A stretch of 64,000 bases of DNA from Micromonospora trifolii (GTDB taxonomy: Bacteria > Actinomycetota > Actinomycetes > Mycobacteriales > Micromonosporaceae): the NCBI RefSeq assembly GCF_022229005.1, contig NZ_JAKKFD010000053.1, positions 1-64,000 of the forward strand, read 5' to 3'. A program made the translations under genes and the position numbers. The notes under the pieces were generated by a model. That model was not told where the DNA came from. It saw only the letters and a program-made list of their open reading frames with translations, and made no database searches. Below are positions 1 to 8,420 of this stretch, one piece after another. Every line of letters begins with the position of its first letter. The stretch's first letter is position 1.

Positions 1-315
1 CAGCGCCACCACGTCGACTGTCGGCACGGTGACCGCTGTCGCCATGCTGCCGTCGACACCGGGGCGCATCCCGGCCGACGTGCCGAACCAGACCGCGGTG
101 CCGTCGCCGAGCCGACCGACCCCCTGCACACCCGGCACGTACGGGGTGCTCGGCGGTCCGAAGTAGCTGGTGCCGCTGGCGCAGAGCACGTCCAGCGGGG
201 TGATCGGCACGGCCTCGACGGTGACCGCCACCGCGTCGTCGGCCGGCACGGGCGCCGGCCGCTCGGCGATCGTCGGTGCGGCGCCGCAGGTGGTGAGCAC
301 TGCCGCGCGGATCAC
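1..315 (-). CDS. Zinc-type alcohol dehydrogenase/quinone oxidoreductase, N-terminal part (cut by window edge)
   Basis: Only the first 105 codons are in the window; the gene runs off the left edge. Translation from GTG at 315 gives a GroES-like N-terminal domain of the medium-chain dehydrogenase/reductase type, with the usual VTVEAVPITPLDVLCASG stretch followed by PYVPGVQGVG. The GTG start overlaps the stop of the LigA-like gene (GTGA, 312-315), so it is translationally coupled and is the last visible gene of the aromatic-catabolism operon. A role in oxidising or reducing a ring-cleavage product fits the context but is inference; the NAD(P)-binding half is not visible. Confidence 0.75.
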   Translation of the reverse strand, partial: MIRAAVLTTCGAAPTIAERPAPVPADDAVAVTVEAVPITPLDVLCASGTSYFGPPSTPYVPGVQGVGRLGDGTAVWFGTSAGMRPGVDGSMATAVTVPTVDVVAL

Positions 316-674
316 GTCGCGATGTCCGGGTAGGGCATCGAGAAGTGGGCCAGCCGCGCGCCGTAGGACTTCTGGTATTCCAACGGCTCGGTGTTGTCCC
401 GCTCGAAGAGGGCGATGAAGAGGGTCAGTGTGAGGAACGGGTGCGCGCCCAGCTCGAAGAGCTTCACGTGGTCATGGGTGGCCAACGCCTCGCGCTCCGC
501 GTCGTCGAAGCGCAGCCAGGTGCTCGCCTCGCCGGTGTGGCAGTTCAGCACCGTGTTGGCGCACTCGGCCTCCCACCAGGCGACCAGCTCGCGCGGCTCG
601 CTGCGGTAGCGCTCGACCAGCTCCGCGTCCCGGTCGACCATGAAGAGGAACTTGTTCAGCAGATACTTGCTCAC
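312..674 (-). CDS. LigA-like small subunit of class III extradiol ring-cleavage dioxygenase
   Basis: This is a 120-aa protein of the protocatechuate 4,5-dioxygenase alpha-subunit (LigA) type, the small helical subunit that covers the active site of the LigB catalytic subunit. It has the family's N-terminal helices (SKYLLNKFLFMVDRDAELV) and the motif FELGAHPFLTLTLF near residues 88-101. GTG at 674 is chosen because it overlaps the stop of the LigB gene (GTGA, 671-674) and gives a normal family length; a longer open frame upstream is only the shadow of LigB. The separate A and B genes are the classic LigAB arrangement. The substrate is not readable from the sequence. Confidence 0.8.
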   Translation of the reverse strand: MSKYLLNKFLFMVDRDAELVERYRSEPRELVAWWEAECANTVLNCHTGEASTWLRFDDAEREALATHDHVKLFELGAHPFLTLTLFIALFERDNTEPLEYQKSYGARLAHFSMPYPDIAT

Positions 675-1534
675 GTCGGCGCTCCGTTCGGGTACCAGGT
701 GAAGTACGCCTCCATGGTGTGGAACAGGTCGAGCGTGTCGACGTAGTCGGCCTTCACGCCCGCACCGGCCACGCCCATCATCAGCATGAAGTCCATGAAG
801 CCGTGGGTGGCGTTGCCCGGTGAGTGCAGGCTGTCCAGGGTGACCTCGCGCAGGCACTCGTCCAGGTCGCCGTTGGCGATCCACTCGACGGCCCGCTGGT
901 CGAACTCCGGGTCCGGGCCGTGCGGGCCGAACTGCCGGGGGCCGCCCAGCTCCAGCGAGAGGTGGCCGGTGCCGATGACGGCCACCCGCAGGTGCGACGG
1001 CCACGACTCGACGATGTCCCGAATGCTCTGCCCGAGTTGGACGAAGCGCTTCGGCTGCGGCAGCGGCGGCGCGAAGATGTTCGTGTAGATCGGCACGATC
1101 GGCAGGTCGGCCTCGGGCCGCAGCGTGATGATCGGGCAGGTGATGCTGTGGTCGATGCGCAGCTCGTTGCTGAACGCGAGGTCGAAGCCGGCGTCGAGCC
1201 CGGCCCGCAGGATGTGCCCGGACAGGTCCTCCTGGCCCTTGAGCAGCATCCGGGGCAGCCCGAACTCGCGCTCCTCGTTGTACCAGTTGGCGTCGTAGAA
1301 GGGCGCCTTGCCGACCAGGAACTGCGGCATGTTGTCCAGCCAGAGCTGGTGGAAGTGGTCGGAGCCCACCATCACCAGGACGTCGGGCCGGGCCCGGGTC
1401 AGCGTCTCCCGGAACGCCAGGATCTTGCGGGTCCACTCGTCGGCGAACGGCGGTCGATCCTCGCCGGCGGCGGTGCTGGCCCGGTAGTAGAAGGGGTGGT
1501 GGGTGGAGGCGATGACAGCGACGATGGAGGCCAT
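671..1534 (-). CDS. LigB-like catalytic subunit of class III extradiol dioxygenase
   Basis: This 287-aa protein is the Fe(II)-dependent ring-cleaving subunit of the LigB superfamily. His12/His13 (STHHPF) and His60/His62 (VGSDHFH) match the two histidine iron ligands of LigB, and His191 (GTGHLS) matches the catalytic-base histidine. The third ligand in characterised members, a glutamate near residue 242, is not obvious here: the equivalent stretch reads PGNATHGFMDFM, with Asp248 the nearest acidic residue. The ATG at 1534 has a GGAG-type ribosome site just upstream. It lies between the citryl-CoA-lyase-like gene (30 bp away) and its LigA partner (4-bp overlap). The aromatic substrate is unknown; a catechol, gallate or heteroaromatic diol are all possible. 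Confidence 0.85.
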   Translation of the reverse strand: MASIVAVIASTHHPFYYRASTAAGEDRPPFADEWTRKILAFRETLTRARPDVLVMVGSDHFHQLWLDNMPQFLVGKAPFYDANWYNEEREFGLPRMLLKGQEDLSGHILRAGLDAGFDLAFSNELRIDHSITCPIITLRPEADLPIVPIYTNIFAPPLPQPKRFVQLGQSIRDIVESWPSHLRVAVIGTGHLSLELGGPRQFGPHGPDPEFDQRAVEWIANGDLDECLREVTLDSLHSPGNATHGFMDFMLMMGVAGAGVKADYVDTLDLFHTMEAYFTWYPNGAPT

Positions 1535-1564
1535 TCCCGCTCCTTTCGGGGGTGGAGGAGGAGA

Positions 1565-2335
1565 TCAGGGTTCGTAGACGGCGTTGCGGTCGACGGTGCG
1601 GTAGATGTCCATGCCGAGCGGTCGTCGTCGTTCCTCGGCGAGGTGCCCGAGCAGCCCCGCCGCGCGTGCCAGCAGGGCGAAACCGCGCAGCATCTCGACC
1701 GGCAGCCCGAGGTCGGCGAGGGCCGCCCCGCAGACTCCGGCGCCGTTGAGTGGCAGGGTGCGGCCGAGCACCTGCGGGTGGACGCGTCCGATCGCCTCGA
1801 ACAGCCGCAGGTGTGGGCCGTGCAGACCCTCCTCGGTGGCGATCCGGATCAGCACGGGGGTGCGCGGGTCCTGCTCCTTGTGCACGGGGTGCCCGAGCCC
1901 GGGGACCAGTCGACGTTCCTGCTTGGCCCGGGTGACCGCGTCGAGCGCCACCGCGTCGTAGTCGGTAACCTCGCCGGCCTGTGCGAGCGTGTCGGCGAGG
2001 AAGCGTCCACAGTCCTCGGTGACACCGAGGAAGCGGGAGCCGCCACCGAGCAGGCCGGCGGCCAGCGCGCCCTGCAACGACTCGGGCGCGGACAGGTACG
2101 TCAGCCGCGCGGCGATCGCCGTCGGGGTGAAGCCGTGGTCGGCGAGGGCCACCAGCACCGCCTCGAAGACCCGTACCTCGCCGGGGGTGGGACGGCGGCC
2201 GGCGACCAGCCAGTACGCCAGCTCGCCGAAGCCCACGGTGCCCATCAGGTCGGCGGCCAGGTCCTGCCCGAGCAGGGAGATGGTGGTCGGGTCGGAGGTG
2301 CCGATCCCGGTGGGGAAGCTCAGTTCTTCAGCCAC
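1565..2335 (-). CDS. Citryl-CoA lyase/citrate-synthase-like protein
   Basis: This is a 256-aa protein of the short citrate-synthase superfamily branch usually annotated citryl-CoA lyase. Diagnostic segments are VPGLGHPVHKEQDPRTP (active-site His region) and LPLNGAGVCGAALADLGLP near the C-terminus. It would cleave or form a C-C bond between an acyl-CoA and a keto acid. The GTG at 2335 lies inside the end of the CoA-transferase gene (16-bp overlap) behind a GAGGAGAT ribosome site, so the two are coupled. With a CoA-transferase upstream and LigAB downstream, it probably handles the CoA-activated ring-fission product; this is inference. A full-length citrate synthase (about 430 aa) is excluded by size. 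Confidence 0.75.
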   Translation of the reverse strand: MAEELSFPTGIGTSDPTTISLLGQDLAADLMGTVGFGELAYWLVAGRRPTPGEVRVFEAVLVALADHGFTPTAIAARLTYLSAPESLQGALAAGLLGGGSRFLGVTEDCGRFLADTLAQAGEVTDYDAVALDAVTRAKQERRLVPGLGHPVHKEQDPRTPVLIRIATEEGLHGPHLRLFEAIGRVHPQVLGRTLPLNGAGVCGAALADLGLPVEMLRGFALLARAAGLLGHLAEERRRPLGMDIYRTVDRNAVYEP

Positions 2336-3456
2336 GCGCGGATCTCCTCGCCGTGTTCGTCGAGCCCCGGCGGCGGCAGCTCGTAGCGGGCCGGGGTGTC
2401 GGAGAAGGTGATGGGGTTGCGGACACCGGGCACGTCGCCGACGGTGACGACCGGGTCGAGCCCCAGTTCCTCGGCGAGCGCCACACCGCCGTCGATGGTG
2501 TTGATCGGCGCACAGGGGACGCCCGCGGCGAGCAGGTCGCGGAACCACTCGTCCTTGGTGCGCTGGGCGAGCCGTTGCACCAGCAGCGGTCGCAGCTCCT
2601 CGCGGTTGGCGGTGCGGTCCTGGTTGCGCCCGAAGCGCGGGTCGTCGGGTAGTTCGGGCAGGTCGAGCACCTGGCAGAGCTTGCGGAACTGCCCGTCGTT
2701 GCCGGCGATGACGATCAGCTCGCCGTCGGCGGTGGGCAGTGGTTCGTACGGGAAGAGACTGGGGTGCGCGTTGCCCATCCGGAACGGGACGGTGCCGCCG
2801 GCGACGTAGCCGCTGGAGTGGTTGACCAACCCGGACAGCGCCGAGCTGAGCAGGTTGACCTCGACGTGCTGGCCTCGTCCGGTCTCGCCACGGTGGTGCA
2901 GCGCGGCGAGGATGCCGATGCTGGCGTGTAGCCCGGCCATCACGTCGAAGACGGAGATCCCGGCGCGGTACGGCGAGCCGTCCGGGTCGCCGGTGAGGCT
3001 CATCAGGCCCGAGATGGCCTGCACCATGAGGTCGTAGCCGGGAAAGTCCCTACCTGCGCCGGTGCCGAAGCCGCTGATGCTCGCGTACACGATCTTGTCG
3101 TTGTTCGCGGTGACGGTGTCGTAGTCGAGGCCGAACCGGGCGAGGCCACCGGGCCGGAAGTTCTCGATCAGCACGTCGGCGCGGCGGGCCAACTCCTGGG
3201 CGGCGGCCAGGTCGTCGGGTTTCTTGAGATCCAGGGCGATCGACCGCTTGTTGCGGTTGATGCCGAGGTAGTACGTCGAGACCCCGTCGCGGGTGGGCGG
3301 CATCCAGGTGCGGGTGTCGTCGCCACCAGGACTCTCCACTTTGATCACCTGGGCGCCCAGGTCGGCCAGGAGCATCGTCGCGTACGGCCCGGCGAGGATC
3401 CGGGAGAAGTCCGCGACGAGCAGGCCGGCCAGTGGGCCTGTCGAGTGCTGCACCAT
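2320..3456 (-). CDS. CaiB/BaiF family CoA-transferase
   Basis: This 378-aa class III CoA-transferase moves CoA between carboxylic acids. It shows the family N-terminus (LLVADFSRILAGPYATMLLAD), the IKVESPGGDDTR segment, NRNKRSIALDLK, and the catalytic-aspartate region PGYDLMVQAISGLMSLTG. Length is typical for one complete family III subunit. ATG at 3456 is chosen because homology begins there and GGCGGAAAA precedes it. It is the first gene of the minus-strand catabolic operon and is divergent from the amidohydrolase. It probably activates the pathway acid to its thioester for the adjacent lyase. Confidence 0.85.
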   Translation of the reverse strand: MVQHSTGPLAGLLVADFSRILAGPYATMLLADLGAQVIKVESPGGDDTRTWMPPTRDGVSTYYLGINRNKRSIALDLKKPDDLAAAQELARRADVLIENFRPGGLARFGLDYDTVTANNDKIVYASISGFGTGAGRDFPGYDLMVQAISGLMSLTGDPDGSPYRAGISVFDVMAGLHASIGILAALHHRGETGRGQHVEVNLLSSALSGLVNHSSGYVAGGTVPFRMGNAHPSLFPYEPLPTADGELIVIAGNDGQFRKLCQVLDLPELPDDPRFGRNQDRTANREELRPLLVQRLAQRTKDEWFRDLLAAGVPCAPINTIDGGVALAEELGLDPVVTVGDVPGVRNPITFSDTPARYELPPPGLDEHGEEIRAWLKN

Positions 3457-3530
3457 TTTTCCGCCCGTTCTGCGGACACCTGTCCGCCGGGACAGCTTGC
3501 GATACCGCACGGGGTGTGTCAACGGTGCAT

Positions 3531-3567
3531 TCGTGAAGCGAGGCCGCACTCTTGACACGCTTCGTGA
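3531..3567. promoter_or_regulatory. Imperfect inverted repeat, candidate IclR operator
   Basis: TCGTGAAGCG (3531-3540) and CGCTTCGTGA (3558-3567) pair at 8 of 10 positions around a 17-bp spacer in the 198-bp divergent intergenic region. The right arm overlaps the spacer of the candidate promoter for the amidohydrolase. The IclR gene encoded just downstream is the obvious candidate ligand; this is inference. Confidence 0.35.
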
Positions 3568-3580
3568 CCGGGACCACACT
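3552..3580 (+). promoter_or_regulatory. Candidate sigma70-type promoter for amidohydrolase-IclR operon
   Basis: A perfect TTGACA hexamer (3552-3557) is followed after 17 bp by CACACT (3575-3580), a weak -10. It is placed about 75 bp upstream of the amidohydrolase start. Only the -35 is convincing. Confidence 0.35.
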
Positions 3581-3654
3581 TGCGCCACTCGGGCTGGCCG
3601 CACAGCGGACAACAGTCCGGATTCCCCTCGTACTCCGAAAGGAATGGGTGGCGA

Positions 3655-5091
3655 ATGAGCGCAACCGACCGGCCGGTGGTCTTCCGTAACGGCCTGGTTC
3701 TCACCATGGACGACGCGCACACGGTGCTGCCCGGCGCCGACGTGCTGGTCATCGGCGGCCGGATCGCGCAGGTCGGCGTCGGCCTCACCGCACCCGACGA
3801 CGCCCTGGAGATCGACGCCACCGACGGCATCCTCATGCCCGGCATGGTCGACACCCACCGGCACCTGTGGCAGACCGCGATGCGCGGGTACGGCGCCGAC
3901 TGGACCCTGACCCAGTACTTCGTCTGGTACTACCTCGAGTCCGGCAGGCTGTTCCGGCCCGAGGACGTCTACGCCGGCAACCTGCTCGGCGCGATCGAGG
4001 CGATCGACGCCGGCGTCACCACCACTGTCGACTGGTCGCACGGGTTGCAGACACCCGAGCACGCCGACGCCGCCGTGGACGCCCTGGAGGCGGTCGACGG
4101 ACGGTTCGTGCTCGCCTACGGCAACATCCAGCAGGGGCCGTGGGAGTGGGCCACCTCGCCGGAGTTCCGCGACTTCCACCGCCGTCGCGTCGACGGTGGC
4201 AAGCTGGCCGGCTTCCAGCTGGCGTTCGACGTCACCGGCGACCCCGCCTTCCCCGAACGGGCCGCGTTCGAGGTGGCCCGGGAGCTGGGCGTCGCCGTGA
4301 CCACCCACGCGGGCGTGTGGGGCGCCACCAACGACGACGGCATCCGGCTGATGCACGAGAACGGGTTCATGAACCCCTCGACCGTGTACGTGCACGCGGC
4401 GACGCTCACCCAGGACTCGTACAACCGGATCGCCGCGACCGGCGGCTCGGTCTCCGTCTCCACCGAGAGTGAGCAGAGCGCCGGCCAGGGCTACCCACCC
4501 ACCTGGCAGCTGCGCCACCACGACATCCCGGTGTCACTGTCGATGGACACCAGCGTGTGGTGGAGCGGCGACCTCTTCTCCGCGATGCGGAGCACGCTCG
4601 GCGCGGACCGCTCCCGGGAGCACCTGGAGGCGCACGCCAAGCAGGAGACCATCACCCACTGCCACCTGCGTGCCGAGCAGGTCGTCGAGTGGGCCACCCG
4701 GGGCGGCGCCCGCGCGCTCGGCATGGACGCCACTATCGGCGCGCTCACCCCCGGCCGTCAGGCCGACGTCGTCCTGATCAAGAACGACGCCTCGCCGGCG
4801 ATGTTCCCGATCCTGAACCCGCACGGTCACGTCGTCTTCCAGGCCCAGCGTGCCGACGTGCACACAGTGCTGGTGGGTGGTCGGGTCGTGAAGCGGGACG
4901 GTCGCCTCGTCGGCGTCGACCTCGCCGCCGCGCGGGCCGCTGTGGCGTCGACCATCGATCACCTGCGCGAGACGATGGGGGAGGAGGCGTGGCAGCGGGG
5001 AATGAACCCGGACGTCCCCGAGACCGCGATCCTGGAGAACCCGTACCAGTACACCGAGTGGGACGCCGGGTCGGCGCAATGGAAGCATTAA
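3655..5091 (+). CDS. Amidohydrolase-superfamily deaminase/chlorohydrolase-type enzyme
   Basis: This is a 478-aa metal-dependent hydrolase of the AtzA/TrzN/cytosine-deaminase/guanine-deaminase group. The urease-like beta-sandwich (residues 1-60 and about 400-450) flanks a TIM barrel. Metal ligands are visible as His68 and His70 (DTHRHLW), His218 (TTHAGVWG), His247 (VHAATLT) and Asp298 (SMDTSVWW). ATG at 3655 begins the homologous region; an upstream in-frame ATG at 3580 gives an unrelated N-terminus. It is divergent from the CoA-transferase and followed after 4 bp by an IclR regulator. The family removes amino or chloro substituents from heteroaromatic rings, so deamination or dechlorination of the pathway substrate before ring opening is the natural guess. 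Confidence 0.85.
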   Translation: MSATDRPVVFRNGLVLTMDDAHTVLPGADVLVIGGRIAQVGVGLTAPDDALEIDATDGILMPGMVDTHRHLWQTAMRGYGADWTLTQYFVWYYLESGRLFRPEDVYAGNLLGAIEAIDAGVTTTVDWSHGLQTPEHADAAVDALEAVDGRFVLAYGNIQQGPWEWATSPEFRDFHRRRVDGGKLAGFQLAFDVTGDPAFPERAAFEVARELGVAVTTHAGVWGATNDDGIRLMHENGFMNPSTVYVHAATLTQDSYNRIAATGGSVSVSTESEQSAGQGYPPTWQLRHHDIPVSLSMDTSVWWSGDLFSAMRSTLGADRSREHLEAHAKQETITHCHLRAEQVVEWATRGGARALGMDATIGALTPGRQADVVLIKNDASPAMFPILNPHGHVVFQAQRADVHTVLVGGRVVKRDGRLVGVDLAAARAAVASTIDHLRETMGEEAWQRGMNPDVPETAILENPYQYTEWDAGSAQWKH

Positions 5092-5095
5092 GGAC

Positions 5096-5899
5096 ATGAG
5101 TGACAACGGAAGGGGCGCCGGGCCCGACTTCATCGAGGCTCTCGCCCGTGGCCTCGACGTCCTGCGCTCCTTCCGTCCCGCCTGCCCCTCGATGACGCTC
5201 AGCGAACTCGCCGCCGCCACCGGCCTGGCCCGCCCCACCGTCCGGCGCATCCTCATCACGCTCGAATCGCTGGGCTACGTCCGCGCGGTGGGCCGCGGCC
5301 ACACCCTCACCCCGCGCGTCCTGGAGCTGGGGATGGCGTACGTCAACGCGCTGAACATGTGGGACGTGGCCCGGCCGCACATGGAGAAACTCGTCGCCCA
5401 GACCAACGAGTCGACCTCGATGGCCCAGCTCGACGGCAGCGACATCGTCTACGTCGCCCGGGTGGCCGTCCCCAAGATCGTCACCCTGGGCGTGACCATC
5501 GGCACCCGCTTCCCGGCGCCCGCGACGTCGATGGGCAAGGTGCTGCTCGCCGCCCTCCCACCGGACACGCTGGAGACCGTCCTCGCCGAGCCCAGCCGCT
5601 CCGGCATCACGCCGCGCTGGCAGCCCTCGCCGGGCGACCTCGACGCCGTGCTGCGCGAGGTCCGGGCGAAGGGTTGGGCGCTCGCCGACCAGGACCTGGC
5701 GCCGGGAATACGGTCCGTCGCCACCGGCGTACGCGACGGCGACGGACGGGTCGTCGCCGCCATCAACGTGACAGTGCACGCCGCCGAGACCTCGCTGGAG
5801 ACCCTGCGGGAAGAGCACCTTCCGCGGTTGCTGCGCGCGGCCGCCGACATCGGGCACGACTGGGCGCTCACCGCCGCCGTGCCGGTGGTCACGGCCTAG
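5096..5899 (+). CDS. IclR-family transcriptional regulator (PcaU/PobR-like)
   Basis: The 267-aa protein has an N-terminal winged helix-turn-helix (residues 12-75, MTLSELAAATGLARPTVRRI) and a C-terminal IclR effector-binding domain with PAPATSMGKVLLAALP and LAPGIRSVATGVRD. The overall pattern resembles the PcaR/PcaU/PobR branch that controls aromatic-acid catabolism. ATG at 5096 follows the amidohydrolase stop by 4 bp, so the two are cotranscribed. It most likely controls the divergent promoters in 3457-3654. Confidence 0.9.
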   Translation: MSDNGRGAGPDFIEALARGLDVLRSFRPACPSMTLSELAAATGLARPTVRRILITLESLGYVRAVGRGHTLTPRVLELGMAYVNALNMWDVARPHMEKLVAQTNESTSMAQLDGSDIVYVARVAVPKIVTLGVTIGTRFPAPATSMGKVLLAALPPDTLETVLAEPSRSGITPRWQPSPGDLDAVLREVRAKGWALADQDLAPGIRSVATGVRDGDGRVVAAINVTVHAAETSLETLREEHLPRLLRAAADIGHDWALTAAVPVVTA

Positions 5900-5975
5900 A
5901 CGAGCATCGGTTTCGCCGGGGCCGGCGGATCGTCCGGGGCGACGCCGACACCCGATCGGATGCCATAGTGCCGCG

Positions 5976-6551
5976 ATGAAGGCAGACCTGCACAGTTACC
6001 TGAAGGGCGGCCGCGAGTCGCTTCTGTGGAAGCTCGACGGGCTCGGCGAATATGACATTCGGCGTCCGTTGACCCCGACCGCGACCAACCTGCTCGGTCT
6101 GGTGAAGCACTCGGCGGCCATGGAGATCCTCTACTTCGGCGTCGCGTTCGGCCGACCGTTCGAGCAGGAGTTGCCGTACGTGGGCGACGGGGCGGAGACC
6201 AACGCCGACATGTGGGCGAGCGCGGATGAGACCCGCGAGGAGATCGTCGCGCTGTACCGTCGCGCGATCGCCCACGCCGACACCACAATCGATGCCCTTG
6301 CCCTGCATGAGGTGGGCAAGGTGCCGTGGTGGGGCGACGCGACGGTCACGTTGCACCACGTCCTGATCCACGTCATCGCGGAAACCCAACGCCACGCCGG
6401 CCACGCCGACATCGTGCGTGAACTCATCGACGGCACGGCCGGGCTGCTGCCCACAAACGACAACCTGCCTCCCGTGGACGAGTCATGGTGGCTGGACCAC
6501 CACCAGCGGGTGGAGCAGGCTGCCCTCGACGCCAGCAAGCGCAGCTACTAG
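5976..6551 (+). CDS. DinB/DUF664 family protein
   Basis: This 191-aa protein has the DinB four-helix fold typical of bacillithiol/mycothiol-dependent enzymes and DUF664 proteins. Visible signs are the early LLWKLDGLGEYDIRRPLTPT, a histidine near residue 48 (LVKHSAAMEI) and a paired-histidine motif late in the chain (HHVLIHVIAETQRHAGHAD), matching the three-His metal site of the fold. Substrate unknown. It stands alone, 76 bp after the IclR gene. Mycothiol dependence is possible in an actinomycete but unproven. Confidence 0.8.
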   Translation: MKADLHSYLKGGRESLLWKLDGLGEYDIRRPLTPTATNLLGLVKHSAAMEILYFGVAFGRPFEQELPYVGDGAETNADMWASADETREEIVALYRRAIAHADTTIDALALHEVGKVPWWGDATVTLHHVLIHVIAETQRHAGHADIVRELIDGTAGLLPTNDNLPPVDESWWLDHHQRVEQAALDASKRSY

Positions 6552-6606
6552 TTCTCCGCCGGTCTCGGCAGCCAAAACTGTCGTACAGCTGTTCTAGGTT
6601 CGGGTC

Positions 6607-7854
6607 GTGGTCGATGATTTGACGCAGGCAGAGCGCGCCATCGCGACCTGCGCCGATACGGCCACGTGGGCGCAGCCCGAGGGCGAGCTGATCGCCGCGC
6701 TCGACACCGCGTACCGCATCGAGCAACGTCTCGCGGCGGTGAAACTGGCTCTGATCCGTGAGCTCGACGGCCGAGGCACCGCCACCGCGCAGGGTGCCTC
6801 CTCCACAGCGGTCTGGCTCCGCGAACGGTTACGCCTCACCATTCCGGCCGCCCGCCGCCTCGTCGACCTCGCTAGCGTTCTGGAAACCGGGAATCCTGGG
6901 GTGCGCCGCGCGCTGGCCGCTGGTCACATCGCCGTGGACCAGGCCCCTGTCATCGCCGACACGGTCGACAGCGTGCAGACCGTCGCCGGTCCCGAGGCCG
7001 CCGACAAGGCCCTCGGAGTGCTCGTCGAGTGGGCCGGGCAATTCGATCCCACTCTCCTACGCAAACTCAGCACCCGCATCCTCGACCACGTCGCACCCGA
7101 CATCGCCGACGCCGCCGCCAAAGCCGCACTGGATGCCGAAGTCCGCCGCGCCACCCGCGACCGCCACCTCACCGTCTCCGCCCTCACCGACGGCCGTCTG
7201 CGACTCACCGGCGTCCTCGACACCGAGACCGCCGGGCTGCTCCGTGCCGCCATCGACCCACTCATCGCGCCCTCGGGCCCTGACGACCAGCGCTCGCCCG
7301 GGCAACGCCGGCACGACGCTCTCGGCGACGTGTGCCGCCTCGCCCTGCGCAGCGGCGAGTTGCCCGAGCACGGCGGCGATTCCGCCCAGATCGTCGTCAC
7401 CACCAGCTACGACGGGATGACCCGGCAACTCGGCGCCGGCGCCCTCGACACCGGTCTACACCTCACCGCCGAGGCCGTGCGCCGCCTCGCCTGCGACGCC
7501 GCCATCCTTCCCGCAGTCCTCAGCGGAGCCGGCCAACCACTCGACCTCGGCCGACAACGTCGTCTCATCACCGGCCCCCTCCGGCGAGCTCTGGTGCTGC
7601 GAGACGGGGGCTGCGCCTTCCCGGGCTGCGACCGACCACCACGCTGGTGCGACGCCCACCACATCCACCACTGGGCCGACGGCGGCGACACCAGCCTCAC
7701 CAACGCGGTCCTGCTCTGCGGCCACCACCGGCACCTGCACCACAGCGACTGGGCCGTGCGACTGGCAGGCGACGGCCACCCCGAGTTCGTGCCACCGGCC
7801 TGGCTCGACCCCGAACAGGTTCCCCGCCGCAACCACTACCACCGACGGACGTGA
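6607..7854 (+). CDS. DUF222 domain-containing HNH endonuclease (13E12-repeat type)
   Basis: The 415-aa protein has an N-terminal DUF222 region (about residues 10-300, alpha-helical) and a C-terminal HNH nuclease domain (about 330-385). The nuclease core contains DGGCAFPGCDRPPRWCDAHH, then HHWADGGDTSLTNAVLLCGHHH-like zinc/catalytic residues. GTG at 6607 is the first start after a short leader. Proteins of this family are abundant in actinobacteria, and some relatives are multi-copy repeats in mycobacteria (13E12). Their function is not established; mobile-intron-like or defensive roles have been suggested. Confidence 0.85.
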   Translation: MVDDLTQAERAIATCADTATWAQPEGELIAALDTAYRIEQRLAAVKLALIRELDGRGTATAQGASSTAVWLRERLRLTIPAARRLVDLASVLETGNPGVRRALAAGHIAVDQAPVIADTVDSVQTVAGPEAADKALGVLVEWAGQFDPTLLRKLSTRILDHVAPDIADAAAKAALDAEVRRATRDRHLTVSALTDGRLRLTGVLDTETAGLLRAAIDPLIAPSGPDDQRSPGQRRHDALGDVCRLALRSGELPEHGGDSAQIVVTTSYDGMTRQLGAGALDTGLHLTAEAVRRLACDAAILPAVLSGAGQPLDLGRQRRLITGPLRRALVLRDGGCAFPGCDRPPRWCDAHHIHHWADGGDTSLTNAVLLCGHHRHLHHSDWAVRLAGDGHPEFVPPAWLDPEQVPRRNHYHRRT

Positions 7855-8420
7855 GCACCACCAGCACACAACGATCACCCCGGTCAGCGGGCCGATCGAG
7901 TGGCCAGCTCAGCACGCCCCACTCCCGCACGGCCACCGACGCGGAGGGTGGGGTGCAACCAGGCTTGGCCCACTCCCGCTCAGCTGCCGGGGCGGAGGGA
8001 GGCGCGCGACCAGGGCCCGGCATGCAGTTCCGCCGCGATCTCGTACCCGATTCCCTTGCTCGTGCCCGGGGAGCAGCGCAGGTTCTCGGTTCGGCCTCGC
8101 CCGCTGTGCCGTGGGTGGACGCGCCAACCCTCACGACGGTGATCGCTCGGCCGTCGCACCGCCGCGTCCCCAACCTCACTGGGCAACACACCTAGCTCGC
8201 GGTTCTGCCGGTTGATTGCCACCCCGACGTCCGGCCACAGTCGTACGGCCGATCGGATACGCGGTCGGGCGGTCACGAAATCCGGCGGCGAATCGTCACA
8301 GGTGGCGGTTAGTCTTCCTGCGCGCGTCGTCGTCCTGGCACCTCGCGCCCCGCGCCCGGTTGGCGCGGCATCGCCGCCACCGCCCACCATCGGCCGGCTC
8401 AATCGACTTCAGGAGAGTTA
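7855..8420. other. 566-bp intergenic region without a convincing gene
   Basis: No open frame here has coding-like codon use in agreement with its strand. The stretch holds a 51-bp direct repeat (7918-8019, listed separately) and, at its right end, the AGGAGA ribosome site (8411-8416) of the MFS gene. The first 200 bp could be decayed 3' sequence of the DUF222-HNH gene, but I cannot show homology. Confidence 0.4.
7918..8019. repeat. Two imperfect tandem 51-bp direct repeats
   Basis: Copy 1 (7918-7968) and copy 2 (7969-8019) both begin CCCACTCCCGC and share GCGGAGGG and ACCAGG at the same 51-bp offset; the middle has diverged. The unit is 17 codons long, which would suit former coding sequence, yet it lies 64 bp past the stop of the HNH gene. 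Confidence 0.5.

Noticed and set aside
824..2386. 520-codon open frame on the plus strand
   Set aside because: It is antisense to LigB and the citryl-CoA-lyase-like gene, is Arg/Gly/Gln-rich, has no recognisable domain and arises from the GC skew of third codon positions.
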